A DNA stretch of 64,000 bases from Tetrahymena elliotti 4EA (taxonomy: Eukaryota > Ciliophora > Oligohymenophorea > Hymenostomatida > Tetrahymenidae), in NCBI GenBank assembly GCA_000231825.2, contig JH720369.1, positions 1 through 64,000 on the forward strand, in the 5' to 3' direction. Each line of letters starts with the position of its first letter. The first letter of the stretch is position 1. The notes below the pieces were generated by a model. It made no database searches. It was not told the origin of the DNA and was given only the letters and a program-made list of their open reading frames with translations. A program made the translations under genes and the position numbers. Positions 52,968 through 64,000 of this stretch are shown in pieces.

Positions 52968-54927
52968 ATGAGCTAATAAGAATTATTTTTTGAAAGTCTA
53001 GAAGAAGTAATCATATATTAGAAAATATATTATCCAAATAACTTTTTATCATATCAGATTTTAGACACCTCTTAATTCTCACATACTAATATCTGTATTA
53101 ATCTATCGTAAATTATTTATTAATTCTTGATAATCAAAATTAATTTGAAGATAATCAATTATTTGAAGATTAAAAGAATTAAAAATAATTTATCTTATTA
53201 ACTTGATTTGATCAATAAATTATTTACAAATTCTATTCAAGCAAAATAAAAAATCTGTTTCATTAATTTTACAAAAGCTTATCAAGCCAAATATAATAAT
53301 ATTTTATTTTCAAAAAATATAAATAAAAATAATACATTTTAAAGAAGAAATTAAGTCGGAGATGAAGGATTAAAGACTTTAAATGAAGCTTTATAAAGTT
53401 TTACAAATCTTCAAACATTAGAAATAGATTTAAGGTTAAGATTTAAATTTAGAAAAATTATTTTGGCTCTTTTTTTAATTTTATTTTTTTGATGTTATTT
53501 TAAATAAAAATAAAAAATGAACTAAAAGATGGAATAATATAAGCAAAAAAGGTGCTTAAGAATTGAGTTCTGCATTAAGAAAGTGTATTTATCTACAAAA
53601 ATTGGTACTTTATTTTTGGTAAAAAATTGATATTTATTTTTATTAAATATGAATAAAAATTATTTGATAAGACTGTTTTGAAATAATATTTAAATCTACC
53701 AATTTTTTGAATCTTACTAATTATTAAAATAAATAGGGGAAATGAGATAGGAGAATCTGGTACATCAAATATAGCTTCAACTTTCTCTTTGTATTCCTAT
53801 CTTTCAAATCTACAACTAAATTTTGAGTTAATAAAATTTTAAAATATCATTAAAAATTTGTTCTTCATTGCAAATTTATTTTTATTATTATTCTAGTTTT
53901 TTTTAGAAATTAATCTCAATTTAAAATAAGGGAAAATAAAATTGGGGATATTGGGGTACAAATATTAGGCTAATCATTAGAATAATGTTCATCACTTTAA
54001 ACTTTAGAACTTAACCTTACGTAAATACAATATTATTCTTAATCAGATTTGAATTGAATTTATTTTATCTCGACAAAAAAAGTTATTGATTTATTTTTAA
54101 AAATTATTTTCTATATTAAATTTTCTAAACAGGGAAAATAATATCTGGGATGAAGGGGTATCAAGTTTAAGTCAATCTTTAGAGAGCTGTGCAAATATAC
54201 AAATTTTAGGACTTAATCTTCAGTAAACAGCGAATTTGTTTATTAACATTTTAAAAGTATTTTGATGGCTTGTGCTTGTTTCTTTTTAAAGAATTAAATT
54301 TAATAAGTTAAAATAAAATTTACATAAATATAATTTTTTATCGATTTAGGAAGAATAAAATAGGATAATGTGGAGTTTAAAATTTAGGTTTATTATTGAA
54401 AAAAAGTAGAAATATTTTAACTTTAAGACTAAATCTTTCGTAATTTATTTATAATCAGTTTAAATTAAATTTTATTTTCATTCCGTATTTTAAAAAAAAA
54501 TTGTTATTTAATTTTTTTTTAAAATATAAAGATGGAACAAAATTGAATCAGCTGAAATTTTAGAGTTAGCTACTACTTTGGAAAAATGCAATTATCTGCA
54601 AATTTTGCATTTAAATATTTGGTAAAATAATTAATATTTTCCATTAAAATTATGAAAGTTAAAATGTTAATTACTAATTTAATTATTCTTTGTCAAAAAA
54701 AAATTGATTTAAGAAGTAAATATTTATGAGTTCTATTGCAACATTTAAAAATAATTTAATTTCATAAAAAAATCAATTCTATTTCAAATTAATACTTGTT
54801 TCTAACTATTTTTATAATTAAAATTAACAGTGGATACTTTTTAGGAATTATTAATAAACAAATTTTGATAACTAAAATTAAAAAATCAAAAAGATTAGTA
54901 TCACAATCGATAAGTAATTATTTATGA
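52968..54927 (+). CDS. Leucine-rich-repeat protein built from 90-nt exons
   Basis: Nine exons: 52968-53107; then 53345-53434, 53529-53618, 53737-53826, 53931-54020, 54133-54222, 54350-54439 and 54532-54621 (each exactly 90 nt); then 54831-54927; 288 aa. Every junction splits a codon after its second base, so each middle exon is a 30-aa cassette. Each cassette holds one ribonuclease-inhibitor-type LRR: 'NQVGDEGLKTLNEAL', 'NNISKKGAQELSSAL', 'NEIGESGTSNIASTF', 'NKIGDIGVQILGQSLEQC', 'NNIWDEGVSSLSQSLESC', 'NKIGQCGVQNLGLLL', 'NKIESAEILELATTLEKC'. The last exon encodes a basic tail (KKSKRLVSQSISNYL) typical of the Tetrahymena LRR family. No signal peptide; partners unknown. One donor is GTTAAG rather than GTA. 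Confidence 0.92.
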
Positions 54928-56229
54928 CATATTTGTGTTTTAACCTCAAAAAATTGTTTTTTTTCTCTATTAATTGTTCTGTGTTATACTTTACCATCAT
55001 ACTTTTTCATTCAAATTATTAAATAATGACAATTTTAAGTTTTTTTTCTATTGATTGTCCACTTTTATACTTTATCATTATATTTTTCCTCTTAAATAAT
55101 TGAATAATCTAAATTTCAAAATTAGATATTTTTAGTATATTATTTGTGCTTTATTTCTTTATTTGGATCTATAAAAATATAATTACTTAAATAGTAAGAG
55201 CATTTAATAAGATCAAACATTAGTTTTTGAAAGCTCTTGACAAAAAATAGAAAAAAATAGATGCATTTGACATTAAATTAGGTTTTTTTCCATTTTTTTT
55301 TGAAATTTAAGTTAATGTTATTTTTATAAATGAGTTCTAGACACTTGATTCTTATCACTTATGAATTTTATTTTCAAATTAATTTTAAAAACAAAAGTAA
55401 AAATGTATGATACGCATTTAGTAGCACTTTAAGTTTAATTATTTTGTAGCAGATACAAAAAAATCAATTAAAATAAATTAAAGCAAAATAATTTGTAATA
55501 GTTTTGTTAATGAATTGTAATAATATTATTAAGCTAAAAAGTTCAAAAAAATTAAAGAATCCTTTTGAAGATTTCATATAAAAATTGATAAATTCTCTTA
55601 TGAAATGAAAATTTATTTTCTTCTTTTCGAAAAACTAATTATTTCTTTCTTTCTTTAATTTTTTTTAGTAAATTTGGATAATTTGAATTTATTTGTTTTT
55701 TTAGTACTAAAATTAGAATTTTTAATAGATTCAAATTAATAAATATTATATTTTTATGAGTTTAGATACAAACAAAAACAACTATTAAATAATTAATTAA
55801 ATTAATCTTTTTCGATTGAAATTTGATGTACCATAATTATTCTTTGCTTAGCACAACCTAAAAATTAAGCCCTTTTATAATAATAAGAGAGGGAAACTCT
55901 ATATTAATGAGTTATATTAATAATAGATACAATCAAAAATTGGTTGAAGAGTATGCATAGTAAAATTATTAACAAATATTAAAATTTTATATTTTATATC
56001 CTAAACATTTTATTAATATTATATATTAATTAATTTTTTAATATATATTGAATATATTACATAAATAGAAGGAAGGAAAGAGAGCTCGTATGGATGGCTG
56101 AACCTTCGCTTACTAGATATATTTCTAGTTTTATGTAATATAAAAAATTTATTTTAATAAAAAATATTTTTTGAAGTTTTAAGGAATTAGTGATAAATTA
56201 GCTTTGATTAATTTATTATGTTCTTAGTC
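54928..56229. other. Intergenic, no gene seen
   Basis: 1.3 kb. A short GC-richer patch sits near 56070-56110 (GGAAGGAAAGAGAGCTCG). No coding pattern was found outside the RT-like remnant that begins to its right. Confidence 0.5.
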
Positions 56230-56489
56230 TAGGTTAATTATTTGTTATTGACAGTTGAAATACCTTTCATTAACTTTAATCTTAACATGTCATCAGCATT
56301 AATTTTAAACCATAAAGATTTATCTTTAGATAAGAGGACTTTAATAAATTCATATATGTAAATATTAAAGATGTATGGTGCTAGAGGATCGTTTTGATTA
56401 ATACTATTTTTGATATAAATTTTTTTACTAATACCTTGGTTTAAGTAAATCTTTTGTTGTGTAACTGCAAAGAATTCAAATTCATCTGG
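56230..56489 (-). pseudogene. Reverse-transcriptase remnant (non-LTR type)
   Basis: On the - strand a short open stretch reads 'QGISKKIYIKNSINQNDPLA' then 'PYIFNIYIYEFIKVLL' and, ~15 residues later, 'WFKINADDMLRLKLM'. This matches the order of LINE reverse-transcriptase blocks: G-(I/V)-x-Q-G-D-P-L-S-P-x-x-F-N-I-x-I-x-(D/E)-(F/L), then (Y/F)-A-D-D. Glycine of QGDP and tyrosine of YADD are changed (QNDP, NADD), and no fingers, thumb or endonuclease regions are nearby, so it is a dead fragment. ADD lies at 56289-56297 and the DPLAPY block at 56373-56390. A chance match is unlikely given both blocks in one frame. Confidence 0.6.
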
Positions 56490-56811
56490 ATTAAATATTA
56501 AATAAATATAAGAATATTTTTATTATTTAAAAAAGCTTCAAAAATTCATGTTTTAGCTTAATTTTAAAATAAAAATTAAAGCTTAGGTATAACATCAATT
56601 TTTAAGAAAACTAATTCAAAAATATTAATAAATTATAATTCATTAAAATTATATATATATATATATGTATAGTACCCTAAAGTACTGCCTTTTCAAGGCT
56701 ATACACTGAAATTTTGGATATTAAGGTCCTCTAATGGTCAAAATTTTTTTAAAAATAGGAGGGCTTAAATTAAGATAATTATGGTAATTAGTTGTTTTGA
56801 TGAAAATATTG
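56490..56811. other. Spacer between RT remnant and arrestin-like gene
   Basis: About 320 bp. It contains an (AT)n run at about 56650-56667 followed by 'AGTACCCTAAAGTACT', a short palindrome-like element. No gene seen. Confidence 0.45.
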
Positions 56812-57918
56812 TCATGTAGAAAAATTCTTTTCTATTTCATAATAGTATAAGTATTCTTGTTGGGTATCAGTAAACGCTTAGAACTAATTATTATTATTTT
56901 ATTCAACTTAGTGTAAAGAAATGTTTGTTAAATTTGTTATTTATTTCTAACTTTTAAGCTTTGGGAGCTTTATTATTGGTAAATGAATATTTTTTAAATA
57001 AATTTAATTAGAATAAATCGTGACACTCTAGGTTAAGGGTTTTAGAATCTTTGAAGCACTACTTTTAATTACTGGGGTCAATTAAAAAAAGAAGTCTAGG
57101 TTTGCAAACTAACCATGAGTACTTATTGGGCAAGTTATGGGGATAAATATTTACTATTTCTCTATTCCCTTTTTCTATTTAACTTCAAATTCAGTGGAAA
57201 GTATATTTAACTCATATATTAGTGAATTATTATTTTTTGATATCTATCCAATCAAATCAATTTTTATATGACTTATTTCTTTTATAAATTAACTAAAATC
57301 GTAATCTATGGTTATGGTTGTTTATTCTCCTGGGTAAAAATTTTATTTTTCTGAAAGCAATTTTAAGTTATATTACCCAAGTCCTAAAAAGAGCATGTGT
57401 CTAGGGTTCTCTTATAAGACTTTGCAAATTGGAGTATCGTTAGTTGATTTGTCTTAGAATATAAGAACTCTTTAGATTCCTTGTATAGGCTTTTAATTAT
57501 TATTAACAGGAATAATGTAAGCACAAAGATAGTAGTTTATCCTGAAGCAACTTTCATAATCATAGAAGATATTTACTTAAGAAGGAAACTCTTTTGGTAT
57601 ATCAATATCAAATTTGATCTTCATAATGTCTTGACTCAAGATATTATTAGATTGGAGTTTAGAAAAATCATAAATTATTTTAGAAGTCCTTAAAATCCTA
57701 TTGAGTTAGCATTTTTATATTTTACTTGAATTACGGTTTACTTCTTCAATACCCTCTAAGCTTAAAATAAGAGCACTTCCTTAGTATTATTCTTTGAGAT
57801 CTATATAGATGTTACCAGAGATTTTTTATCCACTAAAATAGGTGATTTATTCTAGCTCAAAGTAAATAGAGCCATTAGCAGAGAGTCTTGAATCAATGTT
57901 TTAAATAGAAGTTGGCAT
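56812..57918 (-). CDS. Arrestin-like protein (second copy)
   Basis: Single exon, 368 aa, stop TGA. It opens with 'NGSIYFELEQITYFSGQKIS' then 'GNIYIDLKEQYQGSALILSL' and 'EGIEEV', the first strands of an arrestin N-domain, as in the gene at 26369 ('GGIFIKLDQ...GLLNVNLEEPFQG...LSLTGLEE'). It continues with 'IMKIKFDIDIPKEFPSQVNI', 'INYYLCAYIIPV', the C-domain opening 'KLLSEKQNFYPGEQTTITID' and 'QIFIPITCPIS'. It lacks the Cys clusters and the Gln/Pro tail of the first copy and ends 'YYYEIEKNFST'. Probably a trafficking adaptor of the alpha-arrestin type; ligand unknown. The two copies are clearly diverged, so not a recent duplication. Confidence 0.8.
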
Positions 57919-60612
57919 TTTATTTATTTTTGTTTTAATCGTATTAATTTATTTTTTTAATTATAATATATTATTTGTTTAATAAGAATATCTTGGAATG
58001 AATTAAATCAAATTAATATTACATAAAATATTTAAGATGAAAAGATTATAAGAAGCAAAAATATTCACAAATAATTAAATAATGTTCTATATCATTTGAA
58101 CTACTCTGGTTATTTATTTATTTGATTTTACTATCTATTATATTTTTAGGGGAATAAAATAATCTTTCTATACCTTCATCGATTTTCAAAATCATAAATC
58201 CAATTAAATGAGTTAGTAATAAATAAAATACTAGAGATTATTTCTAATTTAATTATATTGCAATTGAATCATTGAAAATCGAGAGTTTAATTTTTGAAAT
58301 TCGAATATGAAAATCTTGGAATTAGAAGGTACTAATTTTTTAATGGAGTAAATTTCGAAAGAAATTTTTATTTAGTTTTTTGTATGAATTTTTCTGGTTA
58401 GCTCGCTGCTTAGCGCTTATTTTAATTACCAAAGAACACATTTATTCTGATAATTAAGTAAGTCAAACGCGCCTCCAATAAAATCTAAAATTATAAAATT
58501 TAAAAGCTTTAATCTCAAAATCTATCTATATCTTATTTTTTATGTATGTTAATTTGTATATCTATCTCATAATATTAATAGGAATTTTACCATTTATTAA
58601 GTGTGATTAATAGATTTTACATAAATAAATTATTCTAAAGAAGCTAGACTATAAAAAGTTAGTGTATAAGGTGAATTGTAACTTAATATATTCATTTAAT
58701 TACTGTTTTATGATCATTTAATATAAGATTATTGTCTATTTTCTTTATGGATTTAGTCATTGTTAGGTAATTAAATTGATCCGACAATTATTTCAAATAT
58801 TTATCAGGATTAAGTATGCACTTAAATATGCTTGAATGATAAATTAAATTATTAAAAAGAAATATTTTTAAAATTTAAAATCGTTAGATCTAAGCTAATG
58901 TTCTAGGTTAAGTGATACAATACAAATTTTTTGTTGTTTTTTAGTGTTCTTTTAATTTTTGTAAATTTTTCTAAGGAAGATAAATGATACATATAAAATA
59001 ATTAAAATTAATATTTTTATCTATCTTATTTATGATAAAATTTTGCTATTTATGCTTTTTATTTTTGTCTGATGAATTGTTTTTAATAAGTCCAATAAAA
59101 ATTATTAAAACTTAAATTTTAAAAGATAATTCAGCATATTTAACTTAGTTTCATTTAGAAGCAGAGAGCCATACCATATTAGATTGATCACCCTATTTTT
59201 TTGAACGTCTTTCATTAAGAGCTCAAAGATAATTAGTCTCAGATTATCTTCGAAAGACTCTAATTAGAAATGGGAGCTATATCATTTAATTAATTTGTAT
59301 TTCTTGACTTTTTATTTTGAGTTATAACGATGTGCATACATATTTCTCATTTAATTTATCAATTAGAATTGTTATTAAAACTAATTATTTCTCTCAGTTT
59401 TTTTAGTTTCAATAATAAAAAATTAATTATTTTATGAAAAGTTTGATGATACAACATTAAAAATTTTTGTTTTTACTTTAAATTATTTTAATAACTTCAT
59501 GTTGTTTTTATTAATAAGTATTAAATCAGAATTAATGAGTAATACATCAATTAATTAGATCAACTAATTTATTTAAAATGACAAAGACAATTTATATAAT
59601 GAATTAATAAAAGATGTAGTAGAAAAAATATTCTGAAGTATTATTGATAAGTAGCACTTTTATTGGTTTTGATGATTTATTTAAAATATTTTAAATATCT
59701 AATAATAAATATTGTATGAGAAAATTAATTTGCATGCATTTCCTTCCATAAAACCTTTTCATTTTTCTCATTAACTAATAGTTGTTACTACTAAGTTAAT
59801 ATTTAACCTTTAAAGTTTAAATTAATGCTCTAATTCAAGTATTTTATTTAAATATCTATCTATTTATCTAAAAACATACAAAATAAACAGTTTTAAAAGC
59901 TTTCCTTGAATTAAGAGTGCCTTTAAATAAAATATTTTTTTTTTAATAATAAGGTAAATAATGTTAAATAACTTAAGATTTATTATTTTTTTATCAATTT
60001 TTAATATTTATGAAAGTTACTTCGTATTCAGTAAATATTCAAAGTAAATGAATTTTTTATGTTTCTATGGGAAAAAAATAATATATTGAGAATCTATATA
60101 CTCTTAATCCTCATAAAACATGGCTGCATTTATACTAAAATTCAGTTAATTTTAATGATATTGATAAAAAAATTGAGGAAATAGAGGGAATTTAGCTTAA
60201 TTGGTGAGGATTTACTGTACATGTATTTACTTTTAATTTTTATTTATTTTAATAATTATTTATTGATTGGATTAATCTTCTCCATCATTCTACTTTTTTC
60301 TTAAGTTTTTGATTGAATTTGAATCAAATAAAATAAAATGATAATTAATTCTTGAATTTTTACTTTATTATTTGATTAGTTTCTTAGATTAATTAACTCT
60401 CATTGATGTTTAAGGAAAAATTCAATTTAGAGTGAACAAATGTATTTCACTGGAAAAAGTTTAACAGATTTTTCCTTTTATTAGTTAAAATTACTATTTT
60501 CTAATTTTTAAATCAAAAAATAAGTGATTCAATCACTAAAAATTTCAATTTTCTTTTGGTAAGAAATTTTCCTTTTTATTTTTAATCAAACTTTTCTTCT
60601 TCGTTAAATTAG
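57919..60612. other. Long intergenic region, no gene seen
   Basis: 2.7 kb. A few slightly GC-richer patches occur (58395-58480 and 59155-59285), but no frame on either strand gives convincing protein. No RNA gene was identified. Confidence 0.5.
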
Positions 60613-61402
60613 AGTAGATTACAGCTAAAACACTTGTAATTAAGTCTATGAGTGCTCATCAGGGTACTAGACTCCGTTGTAATTAAATAATGGAATTAAA
60701 GTTATTTAAATAGGTATTTATTGCAATAATATATTTCTCTTATCTACAACGATAAACACAGTATATTCAATTTATCTAACGGGCAATTTATAATTCGTAG
60801 TGAATATTAGTCAAGTGAGTACATTTTACTAGCAAATCAAAATATGATTAAAATAGATTTAGAGAATCAAACAGTTTAAATTATAGACATATTGAAGGTA
60901 TCCCAGATCACTATTTTTTAAACATAAATGGACTATAATTTGAAAAAATTTTAATTTTTAGTAATTGATTAAAATTACTGTTTAATAACTACCACTGAAA
61001 AGTCTTCAAAAACTCTATATATTAATCTATTTACTTGCTCTGAATATTAAAAAGGATTAAATTCAAAATTTTCCATTTGAAAATTAAAATATTTTAGTGC
61101 TATCACCCTAATATATATTATGTCAGAATTAAGATAATTTAATCAATTTACATGAATTGAAAATAAATAACTCTACAAATTTATACAAGCTTTCACAAAT
61201 TTTTGGTTAAAGCATTAAATGCAGTTTTTTAAATAATTTAAAAGAAACATAAAATTTCTTTAAAGTTGGAGAAAACAAGTTCATTTTTGCTATTGAATAA
61301 AATGATAATAATATCTATTCTTTAGTCTCTTCAGGTTGCTTCTTAGCTTTAACAGTGAATAAATAGATTCATTAATATCAAATATGTTTAGCAATTAAAT
61401 GA
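60613..61402 (+). pseudogene. Truncated, frameshifted relative of the gene at 63136
   Basis: From about 60613 the sequence aligns with 63418 onward of the intact gene at high identity: both read 'GATTACAGCTAA', then 'TGTAATTAAGTCTATGA', later 'ATATTCAATTTATCTAA' and 'CTAGCAAATCAAAATATG'. Relative to the intact copy there is a frameshift near 60725 and another near 61080, giving three frames. The signal peptide and the N-terminal Cys-rich part are missing. After the region covered by the window's intact copy it still reads as protein (KLSQIFGQSIKCSFLNNL, NIYSLVSSGCFLALTVNK) up to TGA at 61400. A decayed tandem duplicate. Confidence 0.75.
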
Positions 61403-63135
61403 GCTATTTATTATGTTCTCAAAGAAAGTAGAAGTTTATTTGTTGCCAAGTTTTAATTTAGTTAATCAATTTGATTTTTAAAACTCTTTATAAGATTTTA
61501 AAATAGTAAATTTAGATTAATAATTTTTATATTTCTTCCCAACTTTTAATTTTCAAAATTACTCCAATAAATATAAACATTTTTAGAAATGCATATTTGG
61601 AAATAATTATAACCGATTGAGCTAAATAAAGATTTATATATTTTTTAAATAAATTTTTATTATTTTTAAAATTTAAACTTATTCAAATATTTTTTATTCA
61701 AAAAAATAGCAAATCTAAATTATTTAGAATCAAAATTATTTTATTGAAAAATGTTCTAATAACTTTTAAAACTCTTTTACTCAAATTTATTTGATATATA
61801 AATACTCCAAAAAATTCTAAAGATCTTTATTTTTAATAATAAAATTTCATATGTATCTAATTAGCAAATAATTCAGAAGATTATTCAAGGAAATTTTAAA
61901 ATTAAAGTTAAAAAGAAATTAATCTTTCATTCCTAACTCTTCAATTTTTCTAACTATTATTTTTAATAAAAAAATTAATTAAAACAAAAAATAAAACTTT
62001 TTTTTAAAATGTTTTTTCTATTTTTTGATTTATTAATTTATGTTATTAGCCTTCTATATCCGATTAAAGAAGTTAGTTGATATATTTAATTTATAAATTA
62101 CTCTTTAATTCTAAATAAATTACTTATCAATTAATACTCTGCGCTATTAATTCTCTAAAATAATTTAAAATTAAAAACAAATTTAAAATGTTTTATCATT
62201 AATAGATTTTTCATGCACAACTTAACTTACTGTAATTAAAATCAGGAAAATTGATAGAAATAATCATTTTTTTATCTTAGCCTTCATAAAATAAATGAAA
62301 GAATTATTAAAGCAATAAGCTCAAATTAAGTTAAAAAGTTACATGTTTTTTTTATATTTCCTTAATTATCTACCAAAAACATGTAAAATTAAAAATAGAC
62401 AGACATAATTCATTATTTGGACAATAAATATGAGAAAAGTCAATTTATAACTGAAAAATGATTCATATTTGATAGAAATTTACTATGTTTAATTAAACCA
62501 TTTTCTGGATTTTATGAATGGCATAAAAGAATCAAAGTATCAAAGCTTTTTATAAATAAATTTTTAAATCTAACATTATTTAAAAAATAAAGGGTAAGAT
62601 GAACGTATGGCAATAAATAGGATTAAAAGTATGTAAATTTTCATTTTAAAAAAATGTTAAGTTAATAGAATAGGACGAATATGCTTAATCAGTTAACTTT
62701 TAGGTTTTTGAGAGGATTTTAACATGCAATACAGAAAGATTATTATTTTATTTATTGGTAAAAGTGGTGTGAAAAAAATAGCTAACATCTTTATCTTTTT
62801 ATTAGTAGAAATTTCTACCTTATTTATTTTGGTAAATAATTATCAATAATCTATTTATTTATTGATCATTTAAATTATACTTAAGATGTGAAATTTCCCT
62901 TTTCTTCCTAATAAGGCAATCATTTTAAATTTTTGCTGATTAAGCTAGATTAATACATAATCTATTTTGGATATAAAAAATATGAAATAAGCATTAATTT
63001 TTTATTTTCATAGATGTGAGAAAATATGAATCAGGAATTTATAAAGAGTTAAATTTTAAACATTATTTATTGTATTAGTTCAACTATCAATTCAAAAAAA
63101 CAAAAGAAATTAAAATAAACGTAATTTAAAGGTAA
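61403..63135. other. Intergenic between pseudogene and secreted-protein gene
   Basis: 1.7 kb, very A/T-rich. No gene seen; the last part should hold the promoter of the gene at 63136. Confidence 0.5.
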
Positions 63136-64000
63136 ATGAATAAAACAGCAAATTATTATTTAGCAATTCTTTTTCTTTTTCAAGTTTTTTTAAGCTTATC
63201 GCTTGCTAGCTTAGATATAGGATGCGGACTTGGTTGCGAATTATGTTCATCAAATTTAGTTTGCTCAAGTTGTAAATAAGGTTTTGAATTTGATGAATCT
63301 AAAAGCTTTTGTAGGTACACTAAGTGCGATTCTAATTTTTTAGCATCTTAATAATCTTCTAGCTTAAATTAGGATTCATACGAATGTGTAGCAATATGCA
63401 ATCAAAATGAAATAGCAGATTACAGCTAACAAACATGTAATTAAGTCTATGAATGCTCTTTAGAGTACTAAACTCCATAGTAATTAAATGATGGTGTTAA
63501 AGTTATTTAAATAGGTCTGTATATGCAATAATTTATAGCTCTTATCTACAATAGTAAATATAATATATTCAATTTATCTAATGGATAATACGTAATTAGT
63601 TATGAATTTTAGTAAAATCAGTAAATTATACTAGCAAATCAAAATATGTTTAAAATTGATTTAGAAAATGAAACAGTTTAAATTTTAGATATATTGAATG
63701 GGTCCCAGATCACTGTTTTTCAACCATAAATTGGCTAAAATTTAAAAGATTTTCAGTTTTTAGTAATTGATTAAAATTACGCTCTAATAACTACCACTGA
63801 TCTATCTTAAAAAACTTAATAAATAAATTTATTTACTTACTCCGACTTATAGAAAACATCTCTTCAAAATTTTCCATTTTAAGGTAAAAACATATTAGTG
63901 GTAGAACCCTAATATATATTATCTTAAAATTAGACTTAAGACGATTTGATTAATTTACACTAATTTAAAGTAAATAGCTCAACTAATTTATACTAGCTTT
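63136..64000 (+). CDS. Secreted or membrane Cys-rich protein, partial at window end
   Basis: ATG at 63136; the frame stays open to the end of the window (288 codons), so this is a 5' fragment. Residues 1-26 are a signal peptide (YYLAILFLFQVFLSLSLA). A furin/EGF-like Cys-rich stretch follows (IGCGLGCELCSSNLVCSSCK, then FCRYTKCD, ECVAICN, TCNQVYECS). After ~110 residues short repeated strands begin (IALIYNSKYNIFNLSNG, QYVISYEFQQNQQIILANQN, QFLVIDQNYALITTTD), which look like a beta-propeller. This combination is common in large ciliate surface or secreted proteins, usually with C-terminal TMs outside this window. Function unknown. An upstream relative at 60613 is a pseudogene. Confidence 0.85.

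Noticed and set aside
57481..57693. + strand frame of 70 codons
   Set aside because: It lies opposite the arrestin-like gene at 56812-57918, which has a full-length frame and family motifs.
60193..60204. tRNA-like D-arm / box A sequence TAGCTTAATTGG
   Set aside because: It matches the Pol III box A consensus, but no box B (GGTTCRANTCC) or cloverleaf follows within 100 bases. Likely chance.

Overview
This is a stretch of ciliate macronuclear DNA, most likely from Tetrahymena or a close relative. It is extremely AT-rich. Conserved proteins (an LC8 dynein light chain, DRC2, a uL30-family protein, a Ste20 kinase, a GPAT) read correctly only if TAA and TAG are glutamine and TGA is the sole stop (code 6). 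Introns are mostly 40-210 nt with GTA..(T)AG ends, and a few are longer (359 and 560 nt). The proteins have Asn/Gln-rich disordered stretches, and there is no operon-like packing. All exon models below were built by hand from reading frames, splice signals and family similarity.

Layout. 867-7912: four + strand genes in the order A-B-B'-A', two paralogous pairs of small membrane proteins; A and A' have a MUL1/GIDE-like layout without a RING. 9079-13145 (-): a large intron-rich protein of unknown function. 13848-15057 (+): uL30-family protein. 16177-20515 (-): Ste20/MST kinase with a SARAH-like helix far from its C-terminus. 22605-25274 (+): 12-exon ER-type glycerol-3-phosphate acyltransferase, followed by decayed copies of its own 3' end. 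26369-27625 (-): arrestin-like protein. 29705-36586 (+): a disordered protein, an LC8-type dynein light chain and the nexin-dynein regulatory complex subunit DRC2. 36995-42036 (+): two tandem amino-acid transporters. 43807-49193 (-): an unknown protein, a tentative OB-fold protein and a possible VHS/ENTH-like coiled-coil protein. 50975-52558 (+): equilibrative nucleoside transporter. 52968-54927 (+): leucine-rich-repeat gene with seven consecutive exons of exactly 90 nt. 56230-57918 (-): a reverse-transcriptase remnant and a second arrestin-like gene. 60613-64000 (+): a truncated, frameshifted pseudogene and its intact secreted Cys-rich relative, which runs off the window.

Biological themes are ciliary structure (LC8, DRC2), membrane transport and lipid synthesis (two AAAP-type transporters, ENT, GPAT), trafficking or signalling (two arrestins, MST-like kinase, VHS-like protein), and expanded ciliate families (LRR, large secreted proteins). 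Genes look individually transcribed. The right third carries more duplications and debris (LRR exon expansion, RT remnant, pseudogene) than the left. No tRNA, rRNA, CRISPR array or telomere was recognised.
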